Shown in pieces: positions 47,066-55,984 of a stretch of DNA of 64,000 nt (the first letter of the stretch is position 1; the number at the start of each line of letters is the position of its first letter). This stretch comes from Chloroflexi bacterium TSY (GTDB taxonomy: Bacteria; Chloroflexota; Anaerolineae; Caldilineales; Caldilineaceae): contig JAHBNG010000008.1 of NCBI GenBank assembly GCA_019217005.1, positions 1 to 64,000 on the forward strand, in the 5' to 3' direction. A program made the position numbers and the translations under genes. The notes under the pieces were generated by a model. It saw only the letters and a program-made list of their open reading frames with translations. It was not told the origin of the DNA and did no database searches.

Positions 47066-47229
47066 TCAATCAATATGACTACAGCCAACTGGAAAGCCCG
47101 CCGCTGCTGGAACTGACAGAAGAGCAACTGGCGGCACTGGCCGACCAACTCCAGGAGTATCATGCCATATATAGTCCATACTTCAGCCATGTGGCTCAGA
47201 GAGAGCATGCGTACCACTACATGCGAGGC

Positions 47230-47446
47230 TCAGTAGATCCAAATTTCAGGTTTTGAGAGAGAATTCTGGCTAAACAGTTGACATAAATACAAATTTGCCG
47301 GTCGATATCTAGTTTTTGCGTTAGATTTGGGCGATTTTCAGATATGAAATAGGTTGTTTTCTGTAACCGAAATCTGAATAAATGACTCCAAAATCCCTGC
47401 AATCTCGACTGAAAATAGCCAAAAACGCCAAATTTGGATCTACTGA
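47230..47446 (-). mobile_element. 217-bp MITE, copy 2, target duplication GGC
   Basis: Inverted relative to copy 1. GGC at 47227-47229 and 47447-47449. Inserted in the IS701 transposase between codons for RG and LLDPE; precise removal restores the frame. Confidence 0.93.
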
Positions 47447-48738
47447 GGCTTGTTAGACCCCGAAATCAAACGCAAATCGGCCGAGAACATCGCGCTGGCG
47501 ACAGTAGGAGAATCGGGTGTACGCCCCCCTGCAAAGCTTTGTGGGTCAGAGCCGCTGGAGCGGTGAAGCGATGCTGGCGGAACATACTCGACAGACAGGT
47601 GAGTTGTTGGGAGACGCAAATGGCGTCTTACTCCTGGATGGGAGCGACATTCCCAAGCAAGGAGAAGAGTCAGTGGGCGTCAAGCGGCAGCGGTGTGGCG
47701 AACTGGGCAAGATCGCCAACTGTCAAGCCGGAGTCTTCCTGGGATATAATAGCTCTCATGGCTATACCTTACTGAACTGTCGGTTGTATATCCCCCCAAG
47801 AATGGTTTAGTGATGAGTATGCAGAGAAGCGGTACAAAACCGGTCTTCCCACTGACCTGACCTTCCAAACAAAAAATGAATTGGCTTGGTCCATGATTGA
47901 GCAGACGCACGCCCTGGGTGCGTTGCCCATCCGCTGGATCACTATGGATGAAGCCTTTGGCAAAGATACTCATCTGCTTGACTGCATTGATGGCCAAACC
48001 GCTTACAGCTACTTTGCTGAAGTGCCCAAAGAGACTCGTGTCTGGACCTCCAGCCCCAGACCTATCTGCCCGCATCATCTGGACGCGGGCGCAAAGCTCA
48101 AGCTCCGCGTCCGGCCTGGTGAACCTACGCCTCTCACCGTTGCTCAACTCGCTGACACCTTCCAGGAGCATGAGTGGCAACAGCATGTTCTCAAAGAGGG
48201 CTCCAAGGGCTTCATCGTTGCTTCCATTGCTTGTCGCCGCATTGTCTCTGTCCGCAATGGGCTCCCGGTTCTGCTCTCTGGCTCATCGTCCGCCGCAATC
48301 CCGATTGCTCTCTGCAATACTTTCTCTCAATGCACCTTGAGACTTCCTTGGATGACTTCGCCACTGTTTCTGCTTTGCGTTGGCCCATTGAAACCATTTT
48401 GAACAAGCCAAGCAGTTTCTCGGACTCAACGAATATGAAACTCGCAGTTGGCTCGGTTGGCATCATCATATGACCTTAGTCATTTTGGCCTTTGGTTTCT
48501 TGGCTCGTTCTCAGTTTTCCTCAAATATGATGCCCCCGCTCTCACTTTGCCACAGGTTGTTGAACTTCTCCATGCCGTTCTGCCTAAACCTGTCTTGACA
48601 CTCGCTGAGACTATCGAGCGCCTTCGCTACAAGCAACGTCGTCTTGCTTCCGCTAAACGCTCGCATTATCTTGTGCAAAAATCGAACATTATCGAGCCTT
48701 TACTTGATGCACAGTAGTACTAAGGCTGACCCAATCAT

Positions 48739-48825
48739 TAAACGATCCACAGATGGACGGGATTGACTGGATTTTTCTCCTTGTAATCCTGTAAATCTTG
48801 CCCATCTGTAGATCATTAATCGTTT
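48739..48825. repeat. ~87-bp hairpin, TAAACGATCCACAGAT family, copy 1
   Basis: Arms TAAACGATCCACAGATGGAC and CCCATCTGTAGATCATTAAT. A second copy of the same length lies at 63409-63495. It lies between the IS701 target site and the subtilase start. Confidence 0.7.
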
Positions 48826-48871
48826 GGAATCGCCTCAAGCGGGTTTCCGCAGCTAGACGAGGGAACGAACC

Positions 48872-50569
48872 ATGAAACTTTATCGATTTTCCACTTTGCT
48901 AAATCTTGCCATGGCAGTGATTCTTGTACTGGCAACGAATCAGCCAGGGACGGCTCACAGCCTTTCCCTGAACCAGGATTCTTCAGTCGAAGCCAACACC
49001 ACCATCTTTCTGCCCCTGTTAACATTGAGCAATAAAGCTGAACAGAACTCGTCAGTAACCAGTCGAGCCGTCCCGCACGAATATCTGATTCTGTGGCGGA
49101 GTGAGACAACTGGCGTTGATGCCTCTATTTTAGACAATGCCCAGTTCTCACTTCCCTACGATATCCTCGATGTATCGAGCATGGTCGGTGCGGGATTGGA
49201 ATCGAGCGCCAAAGCGATTTTGGAGAGTTTCCGCAACAATTCCACGGTGGAGCTGGTTGAACCCAACTATATTTATACATCAACTCTGATCCCCAACGAT
49301 CCCCGTCAAGGCGACCAGTACGCCTGGGCACTGATCGGGGGATATGAGACCTGGGACCTGACCTTGGGCGATGCCTCGACTATCATCGCAGTTGTGGATA
49401 CAGGTGTTGACCTCGATCATCCTGATCTGGTGAGCAAACTCGTCAGTGGCTTCGATTTTGTGGATCGGGACTCTGTGGCCGACGATGGCAATGGCCATGG
49501 GACCCACGTGGCAGGGACGGCGGCGGCTGGCACCGACAATGAGCGAGATGGAGCCGGCACCTGCCCCAATTGTGCCATCATGCCTGTACGTGCCCTTAAC
49601 GATGAGGGAACGGGGAGTCTAGCCGATATTGCGGCGGCCATCACCTTTGCCGCCAACAACGGCGCAGATGTCATCAATCTCAGCTTGGGGTCCTCAGCCC
49701 GTTCGAACATTCTGGAGCAAGCCGTCAGCCAGGCGTGGGACAGTGGTGTTTTCGTCACTTGTGCAGCGGGAAACAGCAATTCGGGGCAACCAGAATTCCC
49801 CGCTGGCTTTGATAAATGTGTCTCGGTCGCATCCACCACCGAGACCGATCAGCGGTCGTCTTTCTCTAACTTTGGGTCGTCGGTCGAGCTGGCTGCACCA
49901 GGCTCCAATATCTTATCCACCACGCCCAACACCGCCGACGCCGTTGCTGGAACAGGTGAATTATGGCAGTGTGGACGGATCAATATGTTGCGCGCGGTCA
50001 GCGCTGATGGTCCGAATCAAGAACCAACACCCACCCCGACGCCAACGGCTTCTCCCACGCCGCAACCCACAGAGACACCCAGCTCCCCTTGGTCTCAACC
50101 ATTGGTGGATGGCGGTTTTGAAAACGGCAGCTCTGGTCATACTAGAGGTTGGTCATACAGCGATCCGGGAATCCGCTCATCTGAGCGACCTGCGAGTGGT
50201 CGGTATAGCGCAAGTTTGGGTGGCGAAAACGATTCAACTGATCTGATCGAACAGAGAGTCGTAATTCCTGCCGGTGGACGCCTATCCTATCTCTGGATTG
50301 CAAACAGCTCGGATAGTGGGAAGAACAGCTACCCGAACAGTCAGAAGAGTCGTTTAGATGTTGGGGATCGCCTTGTGCTCGAACTTGAGTTGCTGGACAG
50401 TCCCGGCGCAACCCTCATCCTGCGCCATCCGCCACGCCAACAGAAGTGGAATCGCACTTCGGTGGATGTCAGTGAGTTTGCCGGTCAATCTGTCACAGTG
50501 CGTTTTCGGGCAGAGACCAACCGCGATTCACCAACAACTTTTTACGTGGATGATGTTGAACTGGAGTAA
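48872..50569 (+). CDS. Secreted subtilisin-like (S8) protein lacking the catalytic-serine segment
   Basis: 565 residues; signal peptide (~1-28), then NTTIFLPLLTLSN, propeptide-like region to ~135. Peptidase S8 domain: Asp176 (VVDTGVDLDHP), His209 (GNGHGTHVAGT), oxyanion Asn301 (CAAGNSNSG). The chain then reads LAAPGSNILSTTPNTADAVAGTGELW. The expected GTSMA(T/S)PHVAG block with the catalytic Ser is absent: STTPN is joined directly to NTADAVAGTG, which normally lies ~45-50 residues further on. The frame is intact, so an in-frame deletion. TPTPTPTASPTPQPTETP-type linker and a C-terminal jelly-roll domain (FENGSSGHTRGWSY ... FYVDDVELE) follow. As written it should not be proteolytic. Confidence 0.85.
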   Translation: MKLYRFSTLLNLAMAVILVLATNQPGTAHSLSLNQDSSVEANTTIFLPLLTLSNKAEQNSSVTSRAVPHEYLILWRSETTGVDASILDNAQFSLPYDILDVSSMVGAGLESSAKAILESFRNNSTVELVEPNYIYTSTLIPNDPRQGDQYAWALIGGYETWDLTLGDASTIIAVVDTGVDLDHPDLVSKLVSGFDFVDRDSVADDGNGHGTHVAGTAAAGTDNERDGAGTCPNCAIMPVRALNDEGTGSLADIAAAITFAANNGADVINLSLGSSARSNILEQAVSQAWDSGVFVTCAAGNSNSGQPEFPAGFDKCVSVASTTETDQRSSFSNFGSSVELAAPGSNILSTTPNTADAVAGTGELWQCGRINMLRAVSADGPNQEPTPTPTPTASPTPQPTETPSSPWSQPLVDGGFENGSSGHTRGWSYSDPGIRSSERPASGRYSASLGGENDSTDLIEQRVVIPAGGRLSYLWIANSSDSGKNSYPNSQKSRLDVGDRLVLELELLDSPGATLILRHPPRQQKWNRTSVDVSEFAGQSVTVRFRAETNRDSPTTFYVDDVELE

Positions 50570-50758
50570 TTACCCAGTAAACCACAATCGTGTCATTCTC
50601 GAGTGAAACGAAGAAGGTTCTTTCGGATTTCAGGGAGTTGACAACTGAGCTTCAGATTGAACCTTTTTCTTTCGGGGGGATATATGACCTATAAGATTCT
50701 GCCGCTTGGAGTTGCATTGTGAAAGAACCACATCTTCAAGCGATGCTCATTGATTCTG

Positions 50759-50901
50759 CTTAGAGAAGATTCCTACAACTTTAGCGCTCAATCCTTCCAA
50801 AAACTCTTCGCGATAGTGGGCAACCACTTCACGCACCAACCCCATATCTTGAGTAGACTGACCCTGGCTCAGCTGCTCTTCAAATTTGACAACATCAATC
50901 C
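50759..50901 (-). pseudogene. Remnant of a second BTAD-type regulator
   Basis: On the minus strand this 143-bp piece reads IDVVKFEEQLSQGQSTQDMG, LVREVVAHYREEFLEGLSAK, VVGIFSK. It parallels LDVDQFEEQLAQGESTQEM, RLVREAVALYRGEFLEGLSV in the regulator at 55.8 kb. No start, stop or flanking domain remains. The rest of 50570-51186 contains a partial REP copy (50904-50934) and no gene. Confidence 0.75.
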
Positions 50902-51186
50902 AGATTCACAACCACTTTTCGAATAGATTCTTAACTGCAAACCACCTACTTTCGTTCGTTTGCACTTGATTAGCCATTCGTTTGCACCTACACGTTAAAG
51001 TAGAGCACAGATTCGTCACGATTTCGTTGCTCTATTCGTGACCGTTTCGTCACACTCTTACGTTATGCTGTGACTATTCAGTCAATTACATGCCGCATTT
51101 GCTCATAAACTTAACGCTCAGGCATCTCTATCAGTATAGCGGATTGCACAGCTAGACAAAGGACCACTTGCAAGAGGAGAACTGTC

Positions 51187-51816
51187 ATGATTGAGACAAG
51201 ATTCATAGAATCGCAAAATCTATCTGTGGTTTGGCCAGCATCTAAAACAAACTCGGTTGCAACGGTGCGATGGGCCACGCGTGCAGACGCTACAGCTATT
51301 GCTGACATCTGCCGCAATGGCTTTACCGCTGCTCATAAAAATGCATTTGTTGAAGCCGATCTGAATCAATATGTAGCCGATGCCTTTCACTGGCGGCAGG
51401 TTGCGGCAGAAATTGAAGTTGTCAATACTCTTTTCCTGGTAGCCGAGGTGGAAGGCGAGATCGTGGGCACAGTACGCCTAAGTCAGTCGCTTTCACCGGA
51501 CTCTATTCGATTCCCGGCGCCAATTGAACTGTCACGCCTCTACTTACGCCCGCAATGGGCCAGTCATGGCATTGGCTCTACTTTAATGGCGCACGCGTTG
51601 GAAGTGGCAACTGATATCGGGTCTCAGACCTGCTGGCTACACGTCTGGGAAGGCAATACCCACGCCATCAACTTTTACCGACGTTGGGGATTTCATCCAG
51701 CCAGCGTGGATTCGCTCCAAATCGGCAAAAGCTCGCCTGTCATTCTTGTCATGACCCGATCGCTGCAGCCAACGGGTTCCAGTATTCGTCCGATGATGCG
51801 AGAACAAACGCCATGA
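51187..51816 (+). CDS. GNAT-family N-acetyltransferase
   Basis: 209 residues; AGAGGAGAA before the ATG. The GNAT fold starts at ~25 (TVRWATRADATAIADIC). Motif A with the acetyl-CoA loop is LSRLYLRPQWASHGIGSTLM (~118-137; the usual R-G-x-G-x-G/A appears as S-H-G-I-G-S), and motif B is NTHAINFYRRWGFHPA (~158-173). Transfers an acetyl group from acetyl-CoA to an unknown amine. Followed at ATGA overlap by a small gene. Confidence 0.9.
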   Translation: MIETRFIESQNLSVVWPASKTNSVATVRWATRADATAIADICRNGFTAAHKNAFVEADLNQYVADAFHWRQVAAEIEVVNTLFLVAEVEGEIVGTVRLSQSLSPDSIRFPAPIELSRLYLRPQWASHGIGSTLMAHALEVATDIGSQTCWLHVWEGNTHAINFYRRWGFHPASVDSLQIGKSSPVILVMTRSLQPTGSSIRPMMREQTP

Positions 51817-52058
51817 TAACCGACAAAGACAAACCACATCAGCGGAAAGCTCAACGGGATCTTAGAAATGCCCAACCTCATACCGACCAGGGGCGACATT
51901 ATCAATCATTCCTGCTACGCTGCTGGGCCGAGCTTTATGGTGAGGAGGTCACATGGCGCTTTAGCCTAGAAGCTATTCCAAGCGGAGAGCGGATCGGTTT
52001 TGCCAAACCGGAAGAAATTCTAGATTTTCTAGGTGAACGAACTGCATGTCATGAATGA
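51813..52058 (+). CDS. Small protein coupled to the acetyltransferase
   Basis: 81 residues from MITDKDKPHQRKAQRD; its ATG overlaps the acetyltransferase TGA (ATGA). The C-terminal half YQSFLLRCWAELYGEEVTWR ... FAKPEEILDFLGE resembles the short proteins commonly found beside BTAD regulators in Chloroflexota, with the pattern FLLR-W, W-R-SLE and F--LFDFL. Function unknown. It lies convergent with the broken regulator 40 bp away, which may be the relevant partner. Confidence 0.75.
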   Translation: MITDKDKPHQRKAQRDLRNAQPHTDQGRHYQSFLLRCWAELYGEEVTWRFSLEAIPSGERIGFAKPEEILDFLGERTACHE

Positions 52059-52097
52059 TGGACAGCGACGAGTATCCATGCGCCCTGATAGGACGAC

Positions 52098-53060
52098 CTA
52101 CGATTCATCTATTTTGGATTCAAGACGAAGCTGATTGAGCTCTCGATGAACCGGAACATTTTCTAAAAAGGATATACGGTGAGTTTCGTCTTCAAATAAC
52201 GCAGCCACATTTTGTAAAAGATGGTGGCCCCTTGACAAAACTTCAGATGTTCGAGGATCTCTGTTGGCTGCTAATACTTGATAACAGACAAGATAGACAA
52301 AAAACGGTTCGGTCACGCCAATAAGTCCGTCTGTGTCAATGATCTTCAAAATCTCATTGACATATGCAAGGGATGAGGCATTCTCACCTTTATCCAGGAA
52401 GAGTTTCGCAAGGCCGGCCATTGGCTCAACCGTACGCGGATGATCGTCAGCTTGCGCCGACATCGTAATTGCTCGCTCATAAGTTTCTCGTGCTGCACTG
52501 ACATTCGATAGTGCATAATGAATATGTCCAAGCAAGGGCAGTATTTCGATCTCTAACTCATAGTTACCAATTTCGCGGGCAATGGTCAGTCCTTCCTGGA
52601 TCTGTTTTGCCGCCTCTAACGCTCTGTTTTGCCGCTGATATAGATAAGCCACAGCCGTAGACCAACCAACAATATTCAGACGATTTGCCAATGCACAATT
52701 CTTTTCTGCCGCCTGCTGTAGATAGGATTCCGCGGCATCATACTGACCGATTTGAGCAAGCATATTTCCAATGGCTACAATGCCATTGATCTCTGAATGC
52801 TGGTCATGGATTACTTGTGTCAGAGCCACAGCCTCGTGTAAATATTTGAGGCTCAGGTCATAGTTTCTTTCCCGTTCAAAGCAGATCCCCAAATTAATCA
52901 GGCAGAAACATTCAAAGCGCCGATCGCCGACCCGTCGGAAATCTGCCAGTGCGGCTTCGAATCGCCTACTGGCGGTGTGGACATCCCCCGTGTAGAATGC
53001 AATGAAAGCATCATCAAAGCGGGCGACCCCCAATCCCAATCGATCTCCTAATTGATGGTA
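52098..53060 (-). pseudogene. C-terminal TPR part of the BTAD regulator, separated by a MITE
   Basis: TPR-like helices: GLGVARFDDAFIAFYTGDV, ALADFRRVGDRRFECFCLIN, EAVALTQVIHDQHSEINGIV and so on, ending NQLRLESKIDES. Removing the 217-bp MITE (53061-53277) and one GTA restores SAAEELY-HQLGDRLGLGVA. It is therefore the tail of the same gene that starts at 55805. Without that fusion there is no start codon with a ribosome-binding site other than MGLGV near 53039. Confidence 0.85.
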
Positions 53061-53277
53061 TCAGTAGATCCAAATTTCAGGTTTTGAGAGAGAATTCTGG
53101 CTAAACAGTTGACATAAATACAAATTTGCCGGTCGATATCTAGTTTTTGCGTTAGATTTGGGCGATTTTCAGATATGAAATAGGTTGTTTTCTGTAACCG
53201 AAATCTGAATAAATGACTCCAAAATCCCTGCAATCTCGACTGAAAATAGCCAAAAACGCCAAATTTGGATCTACTGG
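53061..53277 (-). mobile_element. 217-bp MITE, copy 3, target duplication GTA
   Basis: GTA at 53058-53060 and 53278-53280. The last base of the right end is G instead of A. Inserted in the TPR region of the BTAD regulator; it adds an in-frame stop to the upstream part (RDCRDFGVIYSDFGYRKQPI shadow). Confidence 0.92.
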
Positions 53278-54450
53278 GTATAGCTCTTCCGCTGCGGATT
53301 GAAGTTCGATCGCCTGCTCAAACTCTGCACGGTCGTAACAATTCCAACACCAGTGGCGCAAGATGTCGGCTTCCAAGTGTCGATCTTGAGTTGTATGAGC
53401 GAGGGCAAGAGCACGTTCAAATTGAACTGGGGCAGCAGCCTGTTCTCCCTGTTTGTGTAGGCAGCGTCCGAGTTCAAACCGGGCATGACCTTCGAGCCTG
53501 AATCTATCCTCTTGAACACCGATTGACGGATCCTCTGCTGAAGCGAGCGCGCTAGCCAATTCCACCGCGCCTTTGGCAACATGCACTGCTTTCTCCAATA
53601 CCCCTTGTGCAAAGAGCATACTGGCTTGTTCGATCCGTAGACGACAACTGAGCGCACGCAATGTGCATTGGTCACCCTGTTTAGCACGATCGAGTAAATC
53701 GGTCGTTTGAGTAAATAAACGCTCTCCTTCTTGGAAGAACCCGGCCGTCTCATAGAATTTCGACAACCCTCTCGCACCGTCGAGCAGCAGCGACCAATGA
53801 CGCGCTTGCGTCGCCCAATGCCACGCTTGACGGATGTTCCCAATTTCACTGTTTAGGCTCTGGAGGGTCTGTCGCGGTTCTTCCTTCCTTAATCCGGATT
53901 CACCTTCTGTGAGTAAAGTCAGGTAATATTGCCCATGCCGTGTTTGAACTGCTTCCTCTTCGCCTCGGCTGACCAGTTTTTCAGACGCAAACTGACGGAG
54001 CAGTTCGTGGATTTCATAGCGACCAGTTTCCCTGGCCCGAATCAACGACTGATTCGAGAGCCCCACCAGCGCGCGGAGCGATGCACCAGCAATATCATTC
54101 GCTGCTTTGCGCGTGAATCCCCCCCGAAAGATGGAAAGCGTGCTGAAAATGCGCTGTTGCTCTGGTGTGAGCAGACGCCAAGAATAGTCGAACACAGCTC
54201 TCATGCTGCGGTGGCGCGCAGGTACATTATACAGATGACCCTCCAGAAAATCGATGCCCTGCTCAATTTCGGCCACAATCTCTGCACACGAAAGATCCAT
54301 GACCCAATTGGCAGCCAACTCCAATCCTAGCGGCAACCCTTCCAAAAGCTGGCACAAATGGACCAGGTGAGGCACTTCATCTGACGAAAGGGCAAAACCA
54401 GTCTGAATTTGCTCGGCGCGTTTCATAAAGAGATCAATTGCGCTGTAGTT
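53278..54450 (-). pseudogene. Middle part of BTAD regulator: NTPase C-terminal helices and TPRs
   Basis: Reads [39 protein letters not shown] (the conserved NB-ARC/MalT-like helix), VPARHRSMRAVFDYSWRLL, SIFRGGFTRKAANDIAGAS, a winged-helix-like segment (RYEIHELLRQFASEKL), then TPRs up to the MITE. It is out of frame with the N-terminal part by one base around 54440-54455 (LDYP / NYSAIDLF). Confidence 0.85.
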
Positions 54451-55805
54451 GGGTAATCTAATCCTTCGATGGACAATACCCACTCTTCAACCAGCCTCAG
54501 TCTAGCCCGCGAAGTGACGAGCAGCTTCACATTGGGGATCTCCCTCAGCAGGGACGACAGAAAATCTAGTACTGTTTGGCCGATGTTGGGCTGCAACAAT
54601 GCCTCAAAGTTGTCGCAGAGCAGCAGCAGCGAACGACTGCGGAGGGCTGAGAACAGTTGATCTTGGGGTGGCGTTGATCCAGCAAAAGTATAGCCGACCG
54701 CCTCGGCAATGGCCGTGATCAGGGCATGCACCACAGATGATGACTGCTTTGCTGCCCTATTTCTACCATTGTTGATGCCACCAGATGAGCTGTCAGAGGT
54801 AGAGACACCATCTGCCAGACCGACCACTGACACAAAGTAGATTCCGTCGCCAAAATGATTCGACGTGAAAGACGTCGCTGAGTCCGTGTAGCGGCGAGCA
54901 GCTTCTACGGCAAGGCGTGTCTTTCCCACACCACCAGGCCCAACAACGGTAAGCAGACGGCATTCTGGATTGTCAAGCTGCTGGGCAATCTGCTGTCGTT
55001 CTGTGGTGCGACCCACGAAGCTGTTGGGGGGAGGAGGCAGGTTGTGGGGAGGCGTCGTATCTGCCTCTAACAGACGCATGTGGAGCGCCATGGTCTCCGG
55101 CAGTGGATCAACACCCAACTCTTCAGCCAGAATCTTGCGGCACGTTTCATATTGAGTCAATGCAGCGTCGCGGCGGCCATTTTGGGCATGGAGGATCATG
55201 AGCTGGCGATGGGCCGTTTCGCGCCATGGGTCCATTGTCAGCAGTTGATGAGCGTAGTCAAGACCACTGGCGTAGTCACCATGATGGACGGCGTCATCGA
55301 CCAGGTTTTGCAGCGCTTGAAGCAGTTGTTCGCGCAATCCTTCACTTTCAGTAAAGACCCACTCTTCAAAAACATGGGCATCTTTGACACTCAACCCTTC
55401 TAGAAATTCACCCCGATAAAGAGCAACTGCTTCCCGCACCAGCCTCATCTCTTGGGTTGACTCACCCTGAGCCAACTGCTCTTCAAATTGGTCTACATCG
55501 AGCTGGTAATGGGAATCCTGCCGAAAGGCGATTCGATCTGGTTCCACCTCCAAGAAAGGGGATAGTTTCTTGCGTAGGTTGGTCAAGGTGGTCGTTAGGT
55601 TGCGTCGCGCCTTGGCCTCAGCCATTTCACCCCAAAGCAGATCAACCAGCATTGCTCGGCTGTGCGGTTGTCCCGTGACGACCAAGTAAAAGAGCAGCGC
55701 CTTAGCCTTGGCCGTCCCCAATGATAATGGTTTATCCCCAAGCAGAACTTCGGGCACCCCCAGTAGATTGAGCGTTAAGATCGGTTTCCCCTTATGCCGC
55801 GCCAC
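54423..55805 (-). CDS. BTAD-family transcriptional regulator, N-terminal part (DNA-binding, BTAD, NTPase)
   Basis: 460 codons starting at GTG 55805, after GGAAGGTGA. OmpR-like winged helix at ~8-95 (LTLNLLGVPEVLLGDKPLSL, TLTNLRKKL). Bacterial transcriptional activator (BTAD) helical domain at ~105-245 (FEEQLAQGESTQEM, RGEFLEGLSV, AALTQYETCRKILAEELGVD). NB-ARC-type NTPase begins at NSFVGRTTERQQIAQQL with P-loop GPGGVGKT (~289-296) and LLLLCDNFEALL (Walker B). The frame is lost at ~54440 and ends in unrelated residues. With the two following fragments it made a ~1,160-residue SARP/MalT-like ATP-dependent activator. The target operon is unknown. Confidence 0.85.
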   Translation of the reverse strand: MARHKGKPILTLNLLGVPEVLLGDKPLSLGTAKAKALLFYLVVTGQPHSRAMLVDLLWGEMAEAKARRNLTTTLTNLRKKLSPFLEVEPDRIAFRQDSHYQLDVDQFEEQLAQGESTQEMRLVREAVALYRGEFLEGLSVKDAHVFEEWVFTESEGLREQLLQALQNLVDDAVHHGDYASGLDYAHQLLTMDPWRETAHRQLMILHAQNGRRDAALTQYETCRKILAEELGVDPLPETMALHMRLLEADTTPPHNLPPPPNSFVGRTTERQQIAQQLDNPECRLLTVVGPGGVGKTRLAVEAARRYTDSATSFTSNHFGDGIYFVSVVGLADGVSTSDSSSGGINNGRNRAAKQSSSVVHALITAIAEAVGYTFAGSTPPQDQLFSALRSRSLLLLCDNFEALLQPNIGQTVLDFLSSLLREIPNVKLLVTSRARLRLVEEWVLSIEGLDYPTTAQLISL

Positions 55806-55847
55806 AGTCGCTCACCTTCCGCTGATCCATTGATGATTGAGGATATT

Positions 55848-55978
55848 AGAGTTGTTCCGAAATAAGCAGGTGGAGCATTCCGGGAATGGACCAGGGCTTG
55901 TTTCGGTCGAGAGAGTTTGCTTGGTCCATTCCTGGAATGCGGTCATCGATGTTCATCTCGTTATTTTGGAACAACTCT
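55848..55978. repeat. 131-bp hairpin, AGAGTTGTTCCGAA family, copy 2
   Basis: Ends AGAGTTGTTCCGAAAT and TTTTGGAACAACTCT. Interior arms GCATTCCGGGAATGGACCA / TGGTCCATTCCTGGAATGC. It lies 40 bp upstream of the regulator start codon, in its promoter. Confidence 0.75.
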
Positions 55979-55984
55979 ATAACG

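Larger units (their letters stand above)
45747..48717 (+). pseudogene. IS701 transposase interrupted by two insertions and several frameshifts
   Basis: Reconstructed start MKLAQAVNQYDYSQLE: GCAGTCA at 45768 joins TCAATCAA at 47066 once the ISAzo13 and one TCA are removed. It continues LTEEQLAALADQLQEYHAIY to HYMRG, then after removing the MITE and one GGC reads LLDPEIKRKSAENIALA. Further frameshifts lie in a C6 run at ~47523 (C5 needed), a second C6 run at ~47793, and a T run near 48390. Motifs: LLLDGSDIPKQGEESVG (Asp), IRWITMDEAFG (Asp), RWPIETI.EQAKQFLGLNEY (Glu). DDE_5-type domain. Stop at 48715-48717. Confidence 0.85.
45595..48719 (+). mobile_element. IS701-family element with nested ISAzo13 and MITE insertions
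   Basis: Terminal inverted repeats TACTACTGTGCA / TGCACAGTAGTA, flanked by the 4-bp target duplication CTAA (45591-45594 and 48720-48723), as expected for IS701 (YTAR-type targets). Total 3,125 bp; removing the ISAzo13 (1,297 bp) and the 217-bp MITE with their 3-bp duplications leaves about 1.6 kb, normal for the family. Confidence 0.9.

Noticed and set aside
52346..52531. Small ORFs antisense to the BTAD regulator
   Set aside because: They are shadows; the TPR frame is continuous there.
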